A stretch of DNA of 64,000 nucleotides from Paralichthys olivaceus (GCF_024713975.1 NC_091096.1:712001-776000), one strand, 5' to 3'. Counted from the stretch's first letter, positions 12,490 to 31,175 are shown. Notes: generated by a model from the sequence alone, not told the origin. Program-made: numbers and translations.

Positions 12490-14663
12490 TGCTCTTTTCA
12501 TGTGCTCAGACCGGTGTATTATTGAGATTCCGTTCATTTATTCCTGGCTTCTTAAATAATAATTAGTGACAGTGATAATCAGTTGTAATCGTTGTAATTA
12601 GATGTGATAACCCCGACGGGCAGCGTCCTACCTGGAGCTGGAGTCTGGAGGTTCTCCACAGTTCTCCACAGTTCTCCACACATGGTGAGGACATGAGAAC
12701 AAACATCCAGGAGAACGACGGGACGACAAACTGCTGAAAAGAGAGCGAGACATTAGAAACTGTGACAGTGAGTAAGATCCTCCGCTCAGGTGATCAGAAT
12801 CAACTGTCGGAATCATAAAAGCTTTTAGAACGTTTGTCCACTTTTCTACATTCACATGAAACATTCAAGTCTCTGTCACCAACTCCTTCACACTGAACCT
12901 GCAACTTCATCATCGGAGATTCAAGTTTTTGTGTTTCTGTGTCATGTCAAAATGGCCGCCGGGAAAAGGGTATGTTACGGACAAAATAGAGAATAATAAT
13001 ATAAATTACAGTTTTATAAATGAAATTATAAAATGATATATAAAAATTAATTTATATTGCATCACTTCCTGTTTTCCTGCCGCTGGTGGGGGTCGTCCTC
13101 TCTGAACTAGCTCCTCTGCTTCTCTATGTTACACGTCGCTGCTCTCTGAATGAATGAGAGGTTTCTCATGATGAAGGGATTTAAAGTTTTCTCTCCTGTT
13201 ACATGATGAGGAGAGAAGGTGTGCTCTCGTGTTCTGCCTGCAGGCGGCGCTGCAGGATTCAAGACTCTCTACATGAACACTGAAAGGTTTTATCTCAATG
13301 TTAAATTTACCAACAACTCTCTGAGGCTGTAGATGAACATTTCACAGTTTTAGACATTTTATTGAATTCATGTTGAATTTCTTTCCCTGCAGTCGACTGA
13401 TGATGAGACTCAAACATGTTCCTCACTCTCAAACATTTCTCTTTTATCCCTGACGATGTTTTGATTCATGATTTATTCACACGTTCAGATTGAAATCCAA
13501 TAAAAAACCTCGGAACACGAAGTTTCACTGGATTCATCTTCAAACATGAACTCAGACCTTGTTTCTCTCGTCTTGATTCTAGATTTGAGTGTTTGTTATG
13601 GTCTGTTGTTGTGATGATGTCATTTATCATGTGTAAAATATCTCTGATTATTTAACGTTTGTGTCTTTAATGTGTCTACGGTACATTTTGTTCATATTTG
13701 TGTTATAATCAACTCAGTTAAAGAAGAAGATGTTAAGTCTTGTTTAAAAACAACAGTTTTGTAATATTAAATATCTAAAACGATAGAAAGTGACCTGCAG
13801 AGTAACGTGATCTATTTAGAAACGCAGGTTTGATTTATTTAATCTTTTCTGGAACATCTGAAAACGAGGCTCTGGGTTCTTGACAGAAACTTTCTGAACT
13901 GATCCTTTAGTTTCAGCTCATTTAAACTGAAACCTGTTTCCTGTCGGTCAGTCAAAGTGTCGTCATCCTCTCTCACTGATTCTGCATCAGCACAAGAACC
14001 AAACCAACTGATGAAGATGACTGTGATGAATCTTCTTCTTGCTGCAGATTTCAAATCCACAAACACACACGACATTTAAATCGTACTTTTCTCTGTTTGT
14101 CTGTCTCTGTTTTAAATCACTGTGGAAATATTTGAAGGCTGTTTTCTTTATTTGAGTTCGTCAGGTTTGTACTGAGGGTTTGTTCATGACTCATTCACAG
14201 TTTGATTTATAAAACATTATTTTATCTATTAGACACGTGGATGTTTCAAGGATATTGACAGGATGTGGTGATTTGTGGAGCCATAAAAACAGATGAAAGA
14301 TCTCCTCAACAAGTCGACATCCTGAAACATGAAGTTTGAACCTGGTTTGATGAGATTATTTCTCATTTATAATTTAAGGATTCAAAACTTACTGTCAGTA
14401 GCTAAATGGAGAAGTTTCCTGTTTGATCAGACTGTGACGTCCGCCCACAGAAGGTTTCTCCTGCATTCGCACCTTTTTTGGTCTTTTGTGTCGCCTCATG
14501 TCAAATCAGTTTGTGTGGAAATTGTGGTTTGTTACCAGACTGACTGCCTGACGCCCCCGGCTGCACGAACAGGCCTCAACCAGCTGGAGAATGTGGACAA
14601 TGTCGCCTGAGGCCGACTGCAGGGCGACGATCTCAGATGTGAAGCAGACGGTCGCTTCCCTGC

Positions 14664-14748
14664 ACGACAGCAACACGACAGCAACACGACAACAACACGA
14701 CAGCAACACGACAGCAACACGACAACAACACGACAACAACACGACACT
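14664..14748. repeat. ACGACAGCAAC / ACGACAACAAC minisatellite
   Basis: Tandem 8- to 11-bp ACGACAGCAAC-type units over about 85 bp. They create overlapping low-complexity frames on both strands that are not genes. Confidence 0.85.
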
Positions 14749-15134
14749 GCTGCAACAAACAAACACAACATCTTCTTACACGAGATGAAGCTGTTTGGAA
14801 ACACGACAGGAGTGTTGAGAAGAACATTAAGTCTAGTACAGTTTTAAAACGTGCTCAAGTCGAAGTGTTGACATGCAGAAAAGATCAGAGTGTCATCATG
14901 TTGAATTTAAATGTTTTACTTTCACTGATGCATGTTCAGGTTGTGAAGCTGAGTCTTTATCACGCGTTATATTAAAATGATATCCAGAAGACTGATATTT
15001 ACTGTTACATAAGATAGCTGCTGCGTGATGTCATCGACTGGTAGAAGCCAGCAGAGCCTCCACATCAGAGGTTCTGATTGGTTCCTGACTGGATCACATT
15101 CTATCTGCAGGTGTGTCGTTGTCTAAACGTGGTG

Positions 15135-15142
15135 GTATAAAA
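15135..15142 (+). promoter_or_regulatory. Isolated TATA-box-like site (TATAAAAG)
   Basis: A good TATA match in a locally GC-rich stretch. About 250 bp downstream is a 32-codon frame beginning ATGTCTGAGCAG at 15390. No following exon was found, so promoter function is only a possibility. Confidence 0.2.
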
Positions 15143-17294
15143 GAAGCTCGGAGGAATCTAACTCTCGCCCTCCTGCAGCAGGGGCGTCACCTCAGTGAGC
15201 TACAGGTGCTGTTATCTCCATACAAGGACACACAGAATCACACAGGTGCCTCAGGTACCGCCCCCTCGTCCTGACATCCTGCGGTATGATTGGCCAAAAG
15301 CCACGTGAGAAGTAAAAGTTTGGAGCTTCTGGTTTGTTGCCCTGGAGCGAAGGCCGAGCGTCGGCGTGGCTTTATCTGGACGATCCAACATGTCTGAGCA
15401 GGTTCAGGATGTTGACACAGTAACAGGAAGACGATTCAGCGCGAAGCTGCGGAACAGTCGTTTGACTACGAAGCAGCGGAGACACTAAAACTCGTCCGTG
15501 CTTCACTGCAGACACAAACATGCAAACTTAGCAGCTTCACACAACAAGACCTTCAGAGGGATCAGGGGCCAGTTGAACCTGTTAGGGGCCCTGAGGCAAA
15601 AATGAGCTGTGGGCTCCTGATGTGCTGATTATGGCCTGAAACAAGGGGAGGGGAGGGGAGGGGAGGGGAGGGGCGTGAATACTGTGAAACTGGGGCCAAT
15701 CGAGCTGAGTAACAATTACAGAGGAGAAAGAATTACAGGGGAAATGGATGAAAAGACCAGACAACAGAAGAAATGATGACAGGAGAGAGGAAGAAGAGAA
15801 AGAGGACAAAAATAGGAGAGAGACGATTCTAACAAAAACTGACAGATAAACAGGAAGTGATGAGTTGTAATATAAACAACAAGGAGGATGATGATGAAGA
15901 TGAGGTCATTTAACAAGAAAAGTCAACACAAGAAGCCTGAAAGAAACTTTGAGTCAGTACAAAAAGAATTTAAATCAGAAACAAATGTTATGTTTCAGAA
16001 CGACGGCGTCATGTTCACACACTGTGTTTAAAATACACGTGAGGCTGCGTCGTCTTTTACAGTGTTGCACTGTAAAACCATCATGATGTCAGGTCTGGAG
16101 TCGTATGTTTTGTTACAATACAAATTATTTCTTTTTACATTTCTGTGGAGAAAAGTTTTTAAATAATATGTTCAAATACGTACGATTGAAACTTAATTTA
16201 CAGAAAAGATTCACAGTTTTAACCACGACATCGTTGTTGGACCTGATTTGCAGGATTTACTTGTAGCCGTCAGACTGGACTTCCTGTTTCTGAGCTTTTG
16301 TTCTAACATCACAATGAAGAACCTGACAAACGTCACACGTCCACGTTCTCGCTGCACAACAAACTTCAGCTGAAGTTCACGCACTTTGCATTCAGGACGG
16401 AAAATGTACCTCAGAATTATGGAGGAAATAAAATCGGTCATTTAATAAATAACATTCATTAATCATCACTTTCCGTTAAAACTTTATAAGATTCTGACAC
16501 ACGAGAGGTTCTGAAAGACAGAGCAACAACAAACACCTCCCGTTGATCCCAGCATGCACCCCGGTGGAAATGATGTGTGCAGAGTCACTCTGACTCCAAC
16601 AGAAACAGAGAAACTGTGATTTGAGTCTCACAATATATTGATAAAAATCAGTTTGTTTTATGATTGACATTGTTCGATGATATCATATAAATCAATAAAG
16701 TGCCTCTAAAAGAAAATCTCTGGTTCACACTTTTTTTAAACAACAAAAGAGAATAAATCAATTTTTTTTAAAAGCTGTCCTGCAATAAAGTTTAAATCAA
16801 ACAATAACATTTTATTTAATGAGCAAATACATCAGGTAATTGATCCAAGTACACATTATTTAAGATGCATATGTATATTATTAAAATACACAGTTGCACA
16901 TTATGAGATTCAACTTAGTGTCGCTCAATACGACTCAAATGAAAAGAGAATAACTGAAACTCTAGGATCACTGTTGATTGATTGAAACTGGAGCGATATC
17001 AACATTACTCTTCATATGAAATTATTGATGCTGTGTTCATGTTAACGTCATGTTTTTTTTTTAAAGCTGTGATGTGCAGGTTGTGAAATGTTTTGACCTC
17101 TGACCCGTGGCAGTGAGGCGGTGGAACTTGTCTCGGCTCAGAGCTGCGACAACATCACTTTCTGGTTTTTCAGCTTTTTCTTGAAACAGCTGGAGACTCA
17201 TTTGCATATTTTCTTTGTTTGCGTCATCACAGCCTCTTCTCCAGCTGGAATTCCTGAATTCACAAAAATGGAGAAACAATTGAGCCCCAGGGGT

Positions 17295-17498
17295 TTTCAG
17301 CAGCCAATCAGGACCCAGATCAGTGCCCCCCCGGAGGATCCACGCTCACCTGGACCAATGAGGAGAGAGCTGAGTGAACGTTACCTTTTGAGTGCAACAC
17401 CAGTGACCCTGCAAGCAAATAAAAGACCTCAGGTTGACTTGTGATGTTGCATTAACACAGCTGGAGCAGAGGAACACCTGCAAGACTCACCTGCACAG
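17295..17498 (+). promoter_or_regulatory. Promoter and noncoding exon 1 of actin copy A (no CArG box)
   Basis: Two CCAAT boxes (17304-17308 and 17355-17359) and a TATA-like AAATAAAAG (17417-17425) precede a noncoding exon. That exon ends at CTGCACAG|gtaagaag (17498/17499). The stretch aligns with the promoter of copy C. However, where B and C have a perfect CCTTATATGG CArG box (the SRF site typical of actin promoters), A has CCTTTTGAGTG. The whole segment from there to the TATA box is diverged. Confidence 0.65.
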
Positions 17499-17524
17499 GT
17501 AAGAAGCTGCTGCTGCCTGGCTCA

Positions 17525-17737
17525 TCTGCACACTGACACTGAACCAGCACAGACATTAAACCAACACACTGACACTGAACCAGCACAGACATTAAACCAA
17601 CACACTGACACTGAACCAGCACAGACATTAAACCAACACACTGACACTGAACCAGCACAGACATTAAACCAACACACTGACACTGAACCAGCACAGACAT
17701 TAAACCAACACATTGACACTGAACCAGCACAGACATA
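17525..17737. repeat. 36-bp minisatellite in intron 1 of actin copy A
   Basis: About six near-perfect 36-bp units built on ACTGACACTGAACCAGCACA plus GACATTAAACCAACAC. Copies B and C hold only a single related unit at the same place, so the array expanded in copy A alone. Confidence 0.92.
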
Positions 17738-19226
17738 AAGATCCACCTCTTTATTTCTCTAGTTTCTTATTTTAAAGCTTCCACACTTATTTCCTTGTTC
17801 CTCTAAACCTGTTTGGCAATAAACTGAGTCTGCAGCTGTGGAGCTCTTAATGTGAAAAGGACAGGAAGTGAAAGTGTGTCAATAAAGGTTTGTTAAAGTA
17901 AAGTCATTAGAGTTAATGTAGCAAACTGAGCTTCCTGTTTCAGCTCAGTCCTGTCACTCAACTTAAACAATATATTGTTGTGATCTGTGCCCAGTGAATT
18001 TAAGACTTTGACTTTGATCAGGAAGGTTTGGGCCAAATTTAAATCTTTATCTTACAGAGTAAAAACCACACCCCCGCCCACACAAAGCACAATAATACTG
18101 ACAAGAAGTGAGGAGACTATCTTCTATTTTATATATTTGATACAAGGGAACCAAAGAAGAAATATATAAAATGCTGATAAAAGTGAAACCAGGGATAACA
18201 AGTGGGATAAATAAATAAAATAATAAAAGTGTCAAAAAGTCTAGCGAATAATAATCTAATGAATAATAGTGTTGTGAATAATAATTTTACATATAAATGA
18301 AATTCCATTTAAACTGAGTTAATAAGATCAGTCATTACATCACGTTAAGTTCTCTGATGGTTTTAGTTCTGACTGAACTGGTTTTTGAAAATGTCCTGAA
18401 GCAGCCGGGCGCGTCATTCAGTTTTCAGGTTGAACGACTCGAGCTGCCGCGCCCGACGCTCCACCGTCAGTCCTGTGAGCTGCAGGACTCAAACTGTGAT
18501 CACTTTATTCTTCAGTTTAAATTAATATTGCACTTTGTTTGTAATGAAGATAATAATAAAAAGAATAGACTATTTGTACAGAACCTTTCACAGACACTGA
18601 AGCTTTAGAAGCTGATTTTGAAGTTGAAGAGGAAGAATTGAAGGAAAACAAAAGAGCAAAAAATAAATGTAGTTAAACTTAAATGATTTGAATGGTCATT
18701 AACCCATTTTATGAAAGTTCAAGGTGAATGCAGACATCCGGTCTTGAGAAAGATGATTTATAAAAATGTGAGAAGGATCAGACAGATCTTCTCAGGGACG
18801 ACCAGAAAAGGCCCCGTCACCCTCGGCCCTCAGCTTGGACTGACCAGACGTGTGCTATCAAACATATTAACATGTGGTCGACAGATCCAAGTCAGTTGTG
18901 AACCGCCACGCATCACATCTTTTAGAGCGGAAATGATGTATCTGTTCATAAAGGCGGGAAAGTGAGATCCGATCAAGTGACACAAATGGGGCCACATTTT
19001 AACGTCAGGTGTGAGAGCTGTCGACTTGTGTTCGGATCACAAACACCACACGTTTATAACCAGGTGTGTACTGAGACAAAAGATCAGAAATGAAAGAGAT
19101 TAAAGACAGAACGAAACTTTAAAATCTTCAGTAAAGTTCGAATGACAGAAGCTGCAGTAACTGAAGAAAAACAGTTTTACAGTGGAGGACATCTTGTCAG
19201 GTTGGAGGTTATTTTATTCAGGTTGA

Positions 19227-22053
<2,827 letters not shown>

Positions 22054-22275
22054 AGGAAAAAAGAAAAGACGGACGAGAGCAAAAAGCTGCACGTTGTCGT
22101 TCAACTGTTCATCCACCCGGAAACATCTCTGGTGAATCTTTGAACGAACTAAAAGATGCGGGACGCCACATGCAAGAGAACTCCAGTGACTGTTTTAATG
22201 TTTGAGTTCTGCCGATCCTCACAGGAACCTTTCTCTCTCGCTCTAACTCTGCTCTCAGCAGTGTTCATGCTCAAC

Positions 22276-22281
22276 AATAAA
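22276..22281 (+). terminator. Poly(A) signal of actin copy A
   Basis: AATAAA about 220 bp after the stop codon. It is conserved at the matching place in copy B but absent from copy C. Confidence 0.7.
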
Positions 22282-22589
22282 ATGCTAAGATTTGACTGCA
22301 GCTTCTCTAATTTCGTTACTTCCTGTTTTCACACTTTAAGTCTGAATCACACGTGAATGAAATCACTTTTCTCACTGTTCAAACATTTTCAGATGAGAAC
22401 GCCACCAACAGTCTCCTTTATGAAACCACATTTAAATCCAGACTTTTCTTTGGATCTGAAGTGAATTAGATTTTATTTTTTCATCAAGATCCATTAATTT
22501 AATATAATCTTTGGTGCAGATAAACCAGGTCTCTGCACACAAACAATAGAAAGTGACAGACTATTGTAGAAAAGTTTCAGGATGACTCA

Positions 22590-22790
22590 CTCATAACTAA
22601 GGGATGTTTCAGGACCTGATGCAGAACTAACTTTATCAAAGAGGAATGTTTTCAGATGAACCTTAAATGCAGAGATGGTGTCTGACTCTAGAACCCAGAG
22701 TGGGAGCTGGTTCCACAGGAGAGGAGCCTGGTAGCTGAAGGTTCTACCTCCTGTTCTACTCTTGGACTAACTGAAGACACACTGCCCCCC
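22590..22790 (-). mobile_element. LINE fragment, same family as 37200-38475
   Basis: Closely matches 37860-38060, including the run CCCAGAGTGGGAGCTGGTTC. Read on minus, this encodes part of the C-terminal region following reverse transcriptase (ATRLLSCGT...HSGF). It is a short, decayed piece in the palindrome spacer. Confidence 0.75.
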
Positions 22791-23376
22791 CCCACTGACT
22801 GGTCGACGGATTATTCAGTTTATATAAATACTGAAGTATGAAGGCGATGAGATGAACAGTTTCAGATATGTTCCAGAAACATGCAAGAAATAACTGACGC
22901 ATCCCTTAAATGTCAGTCTCTTCCTTTTTTAATCTTTTTTCCTCAAGTCATTAAATTTAGCTTTATTTTAAGATGTTTTAATTATGGATCCTGATCCTGG
23001 TGGTGGATCACAGACTGGTCATGGACCACAGATCCTGATGGTGTCAGCTGATCCTGGACCATGATCACAACCAGACTTGTGGACACACAACATGTCTCCT
23101 CATCTTCATCAGTAACTCCTCAGTTCATGTGTCTGCTCCTTCATCTCTATCAGACATGTCCTCATGTACAAATACTTTAAACATGAAGTTTCTTCTAATG
23201 TAGTGAATCTGTGGTTGTATTGATGTCTTCAGTTCATCAGCATCTATTGTCCTCGTGTCCTGGAGACGGATCCTCACATGTGACTCTGAGCTTCAGTTAC
23301 TGCTCAGAAAGTGTCTCTGGTAGTTTGACTCTTGTTGAGTTAAGGACAGAGGACGTTGCTGCTTGTTGACATCGAT

Positions 23377-23556
23377 GAGACAAACTGGATATGAGACAAA
23401 CTGAGTATGAGACAAACTGAACATGAGACAAACTGAGTATGAGACAAACTGAACATGAGACAAACTGAACATGAGACAACCTGAACATGAGACAAACTGA
23501 ACATGAGACAAACTGAGTATGAGACAAACTGAATGTGAGACAAACTGGATATGAGA
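23377..23556. repeat. 16-bp minisatellite (GAGACAAACTGAACAT), about 11 units
   Basis: Tandem 16-bp units with GAACAT, GAGTAT or GGATAT endings, near the middle of the palindrome spacer. All frames through it are low-complexity. Confidence 0.92.
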
Positions 23557-24589
23557 CTTATCAAATGTGATTGATTCCCTCCAGCAAGTAGTTTTTCTGC
23601 ATGTATGTTTTAGCAGCAGAAGGCACGTGCACAGACATTTTTGGGGCGCTCAAGCCAAAAAAAGGGCAAATTAAGAAAAACCACAGTAGGAGATGTTTGA
23701 CTTATATGTTTATTTTTGTTTACACAATCACAGTCTAATCAAATATGGTAACTCAAATTATCAAATTGAATAAATAAATAACAGGCAAAAAATAATCATA
23801 AAAAATATTCTAACTTATCAAAACTCTGCTCTGAATAAATGAAATAAAAATAAAGCATCCAGTATATTCTATAAAACAACTATTTACAAAGGAGGTCAAG
23901 GGAGCAGGATCATTACTACTACACTACTTCACAGGAGAATTTTATGACCTCACTTCAGTTTATTTGTATGTCTTGCTCTCATCTCTTGCTTTCATCCCCA
24001 CAGAGACTCCTACTTTTTAAACAGTAAAACTGTCTTTAACTTCTGTCTGTCTCTCTGTCTCCCTCCTCTCTCTTCATTAAACATGACAAACGTCAGTAAA
24101 CAGCTGGACAAGGCTTTGAAATCATAGATTTCTTTAGTACAAATCGTGTAGGCTATGCGTTGTGCATGGTTGCTCTTTGTATGGAAAGGAAAGCGTTTTC
24201 AGAGGGTGTGACGCCTAAATGCCCCCCCCACCGATAAGTGCACTAAGGCAGGACCAAACCATTCCATGCAGATACAGGGCTCATTAATTTTATTATTATA
24301 TTTGAAAAATATATACCAGTATATATACACTCAATGATGATGGTTTAATAATTTTATATTAATTTCTGACCTATTTTTTGGTTAAAAACTTTGTCTTCAT
24401 CCAACCTGGTTTATCTGCACTGAAGATAATCAATAGTCAATACATGGATCTTGATGAAAAAAAAAATGTAGTCCCATATTTAGTGCTTGATTCACCTCAG
24501 ATCCAAACAAAAGTCTGGATTTGAATGTGGTTTCATGATAGAGACACAAATGACGACATTAGAGAAGCAGAGAGGTCAAATCTTGGCAT

Positions 24590-24595
24590 TTTATT
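24590..24595 (-). terminator. Poly(A) signal of actin copy B
   Basis: AATAAA on minus, about 355 bp beyond the stop codon and matching the signal of copy A. The B 3' UTR has about 135 bp not found in A. Confidence 0.7.
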
Positions 24596-24949
24596 GTTAA
24601 ACATGAACACTGTTGAGAGCACGAAGACAGCTCAACTCCGACAGAGACAAGAAACCAGCAGATTATCGATGTGCAGTTTGGTGTGTTAGAGTACAAGAAG
24701 TGGATAGAAGTGTGTTTGAGAACATCAGGGTGAGTGAAAGCTGAGAGCAGAGTTAGAGCGGCACACAGAGAAAGGTTCCTGTGAGGATCGGCAGAACTCA
24801 AACATTAAAACAGTCATTGGAGTTCTCTTGCATGTGGCGTCTCGCATCTTTTAGTTCGTTTAAAGATTCACCAGAGATGTTTCCGGGTGGATGAACAGTT
24901 GAACGACAACGTGCAGCTTTTTGCTCTCGTCCGTCTTTTCTTTTTTCCT

Positions 24950-27756
<2,807 letters not shown>

Positions 27757-28778
27757 TCATTTGTCCATTAAAATCAAAAAATGCTTTATACTCATGAAGA
27801 CGTTTGTTTTTTCTCTTCTTCATTTTCAACAACAGTTTAATAGTTTGAACGTTTTGGAGAATGAAGTTTTTAAAACATCCAAAATCTTTTTTTTTTTTTT
27901 AAGGTTTAATTTCAAATGTCTGTGAATGTTTTTAAAGATTCAAGCTGAATTATTTTAAGCAGATGAGATGTTTACTTATCAAAACTTAAGATGTGTCTCC
28001 GCTCTGACTCATTTTAAACTGAAGAATCAAGTGATCGTAGTTTGAACGTGTTTCTCTTTATTTGAGTTGGAGTCCTGCAGCTCACACGTCGGGCGTGGCA
28101 GACCGAGTCAATGACACGTCTGTTGCTTCATTTTCAAAAACCAGTTCAGTCAGAACAAAACTCAACATGATGAAACATGTTTGTTGACCAGGAATTTCAT
28201 CACAGCAGTTTTTAAAACTGGAATTTGCATCCGTCTCTTTCTTGCTCATTATGAAGCACTTGAAGCATTTTAAACAGTGAAGCACAAATTCAGTCTGACA
28301 CATTTTCAGACTTCACAAACAAAGTCAAGTCTTTTCCAGTTCTATTAAATTCACTGGGCACAGATCACAACAATATATTGTTTAAGTTGAGTGACAGGAG
28401 ACACATTGATTCACATTAAGTTAAATATATATTAACTATGATAACACAGCTGCAGGTTTTTAAATCTGTCAGAGTCAAAGTTTCAGCTCAGTGAGGAACA
28501 AAAAGTACAGAAGCTGAAACAGGAAGCTCAGTTTGCTACATTAACTCTAATGACTTTACTTTAACAAACCTTTATTGACACACTTTCACTTCCTGTCCTT
28601 TTCACATTAAGAGCTCCACAGCTGCAGACTCAGTTTATTGCCAAACAGGTTTAGAGGAACAAGGAAATAAGTGTGGAAGCTTTAAAATAAGACACTGGAG
28701 AAATAAAGAGGTGGATCTTTATGTGTGTGCTGGTTCAGTGTCAGTGTGCAGGTGAGCCAGGCAGCAGCAGCTTCTTAC

Positions 28779-28950
28779 CTGTGCAGGTGAGTGTGCGTGT
28801 GTAGGTGAAGTCTCGGGCTGTTCCTCTGCTCCAGCTGTGCTCGTCAATGCGCAGTCACGAGAGGAACCGACGCCTCTTTTATCTGTTCGCGGGTTCATGG
28901 TGGTTGACCATATAAGGTAACGTTCACTCAGCTCTCTACTCATTGGTCCA
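28779..28950 (-). promoter_or_regulatory. Promoter and noncoding exon 1 of actin copy B (CArG box intact)
   Basis: On minus: CCAAT (28946-28942), a perfect CArG box CCTTATATGG (28917-28908), a TATA-like GATAAAAG (28883-28876), then a noncoding exon ending at the donor at 28778/28779. CArG boxes bind SRF and drive actin and other serum- or muscle-responsive genes. Homology to C ends at about 28950, so the distal CCAAT box found in A and C is missing. Confidence 0.7.
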
Positions 28951-28956
28951 GGAACA

Positions 28957-29064
28957 GTTTCTATCGACCGTATCTGAGACTGACGTCACATTAATGTGGT
29001 TCAAAGCTTATTTCACTGAAACTTCAGTCTGACTTCAAATCAAATAAAAAACTAATAAAAACAG
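28957..29064 (-). repeat. Dispersed repeat fragment beside actin B promoter
   Basis: Matches 36058-36165 next to copy C and, inverted, part of 2515-2890. In copy C this repeat lies about 435 bp further from the gene, showing that sequence between the proximal promoter and the repeat was lost in B. Confidence 0.8.
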
Positions 29065-29077
29065 GTGAAAAGTAAAA

Positions 29078-29270
29078 GTTCAATTCAGTCAATTTTCTTT
29101 GTATAGAAACAAGTCATTAAATACATTATCTCAAGGCACTTTACATGTTAAAAATGATAAAGAAACCAACAGTTCCCACAATGAGCAGCTCTGACGACTG
29201 AGAAAGAAGAAACTCCTCTAACTGGAAGAAAGAACCAAACTCAGCGTGGAGACATTGAGAGAAATGGGGA
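29078..29270 (-). mobile_element. LINE 3'-end fragment
   Basis: Aligns with the 3'-terminal part of the minus-strand LINE at 37200-37400, with the shared ATTATCTCAAGGC and CCCACAATGAGCAGC segments. It is truncated. Confidence 0.7.
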
Positions 29271-29549
29271 AGTAAATAGAAAAGTATTCAAGTAAATGTA
29301 AAAGTATCACATTAACCTTTCTCTTTCAGTTAACGCAGCTCCTTGCTTATTAGTAAACTTAAAGTATTAAAAGTAAATGTATTTGCAGTGTTTAGCCTAC
29401 TTTCTACATCACGATGAGTCTCAGGTTGTGTCTTCTTTAATAACGTGTGGCACAGTGCACTGTACAAATCTACCAACCCAACTCTAACATGAGAAAAGTG
29501 GGTTTTCAAATGAACGACAAAAAGCAGAGTTAGAGAAATAATGTCAGTA

Positions 29550-30950
29550 TCTTGAATCATTTTCAGACATGTCCTGCAGAGGAACTCCTGAGACAGTTTT
29601 CTGTCACTCATGAACAACATAGTAGGAGGATTTCAGGAGCTCACACTCCAAATCTACACTGGTTTCTCAGTTTGAAAACACTACACAGTCAAATCTTAAT
29701 CAATCACTCCCACAGAATTATAGGCCAATTTCAACCCCCCCCTTCATATCCAAAATTCTTGAAAAGGTGGTTCTGACCCAACTTTCAGCTGTGTGTGACA
29801 GTCTGGATTTCGCAAACAACACAGTACGGAAACTGCTCCTTAAAATAACTAACAATGTATTGATGTCTGCCGATGCTGGGGATTTTCCGTATTACTGCTG
29901 CTTGACCTTAGCGCCGCATTTGACACCACCGATCATAACATTCTCATCAATAGACTTACGCAGTGCGTTTGCATATCTGGAACTGCCGTTGGATGGTTCA
30001 AGTCTCATCTCTCCGACAGAGAAATTTCTGTTTCCATTTGTAATAACATCTCATCCTTGGCTGCACTGATGTGCAGGGTACCACAAGGTTCTATTCTTGG
30101 TCCCATCCTATTTTCGCTGTAGGAAACATCATTGAACATTTTAAAGGGGTATCATATCATTCTTATGCTGATGACACCCAAATACATTTGTCTTTTAAGC
30201 CAGATAACGTCAGGCACGGGAGCGTCCTAACAGAGTGCCTATCCGCCATTAAGGAATCGATGTCACTTAACTTCCTTAAATTCAAACAAAACAGAAATAA
30301 TAATAATCTTTGGTTTCCTATCAGCTAGCAGGCTAACTCCCTCCTATCCTCTCTCAGTCCCCTGGCAACTGATATTAAAACAGCTAAAAATCTAGGTCTC
30401 ACAATCGATTCCCATCTGAATTTCAAAACACGTTAAATCCTGCGACTTCCATTTACAAAACATTTCTCAAATTAAATCAGCTCTATCTCCCCCTATCTAT
30501 CCCTGACTTTGAAAAGCTAATACATGCCTTTGTTTTCTCCCACCTGGATTATTGCAACGCCCTGTACGCGTGCCTCAGCCAAACTGTAGTAACTCATTTG
30601 GAGCTTGTGTAAAACACTACTGCTCGTATTTTAACAAAAACAAACTGTAGAGCTCATATCACGCCAATTTCTGGGTCCCTTCACTGGTTACCAGATAAAT
30701 TCAGGGTTGATTTTAAGATTTTTAATAACCTCTAAAGTTCAACATGGGCTGGCCCCCACTTACATTTCGCAGCCCTTGACTCCTCATAACCCCAGTCGCA
30801 GCCTGAGATCAGCCAGCCTGCTCCCATTGGCTGTCCCCAGATCTAGGCTGGCTCCTCAAGGTGACCAGGCTTTCTCTGTCAGGGCCCGAGGCTCTTTTTA
30901 GGAAAGATTTTAAACATGTAATTTGGAACTCTGGATGTTCTAGGTCTTTT
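29550..30950 (+). mobile_element. Degenerate LINE (L2/CR1-like group) with reverse-transcriptase remnants
   Basis: Several plus-strand frames carry non-LTR reverse transcriptase motifs in order: NYRPIS near 29720, [15 protein letters not shown] near 29905, VPQGSILGP near 30085, YADDTQIHLS near 30160, then HITPISGSLHWLPDKFRVDF and RSLRSASLLPLAVPRSRLAP near 30660-30850. Stops and frame changes are frequent and the 5' half is absent, so it is a dead 5'-truncated copy. It lies in the B unit only, replacing about 145 bp found in the C unit. Confidence 0.85.
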
Positions 30951-31175
30951 ATTGGAATTACATTTTATGTAGTTTCTAGAATTTGACATTTTCTGACTCT
31001 GCTGCCTATGAGATTAACTATTTAATAAAAAATAAAAAAAGACAAGAGTTAAAGGCGTCTGATATAATGAGTGGCCACATGGCTTTCATAGCGCTGCCAT
31101 ACAAGCCAGTAGCCAGTCAGATTTACCTTCAGCCTCAGAAGAACAATTTATTTACAGGTAGCTATGCACTATGAA

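Larger units (their letters stand above)
11930..17290. other. Gene-poor interval between GIMAP and actin copy A
   Basis: No multi-exon gene could be built on either strand. Contents noted: a CA/CTCA microsatellite (12419-12489), four 10-bp GTTCTCCACA units near 12650-12680, a start-like ATGGCCGCCGGG followed by a GT donor at 12953, an ACGACAGCAAC minisatellite (14664-14748), a TATA-like site with a 32-codon frame (15135-15490), and a GGGGA run near 15645. Confidence 0.45.
22536..24404. other. Spacer of the actin inverted repeat
   Basis: It holds a LINE fragment (22590-22790), a GAGACAAACTGAACAT minisatellite (23377-23556), AT-rich sequence of unknown origin (23600-24350) and a run of seven or eight C. 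No gene was seen. Confidence 0.7.

Noticed and set aside
12953-12977. ATGGCCGCCGGGAAAAGG followed by a GT donor
   Set aside because: It is a good start context but no matching downstream exon was found. It also resembles a YY1-type motif, and similar AAGATGGCG sites occur elsewhere in the window.
15390-15488. 32-codon frame (starts MSEQVQDVDTVTG) downstream of a TATA-like site
   Set aside because: Too short, with no known family or partner exon. Kept only as a note with the TATA site.
29550-30950. Retroviral or LTR origin for the reverse-transcriptase remnant
   Set aside because: The motif set ([26 protein letters not shown]) is that of non-LTR LINEs, and no long terminal repeats, protease or envelope were seen.
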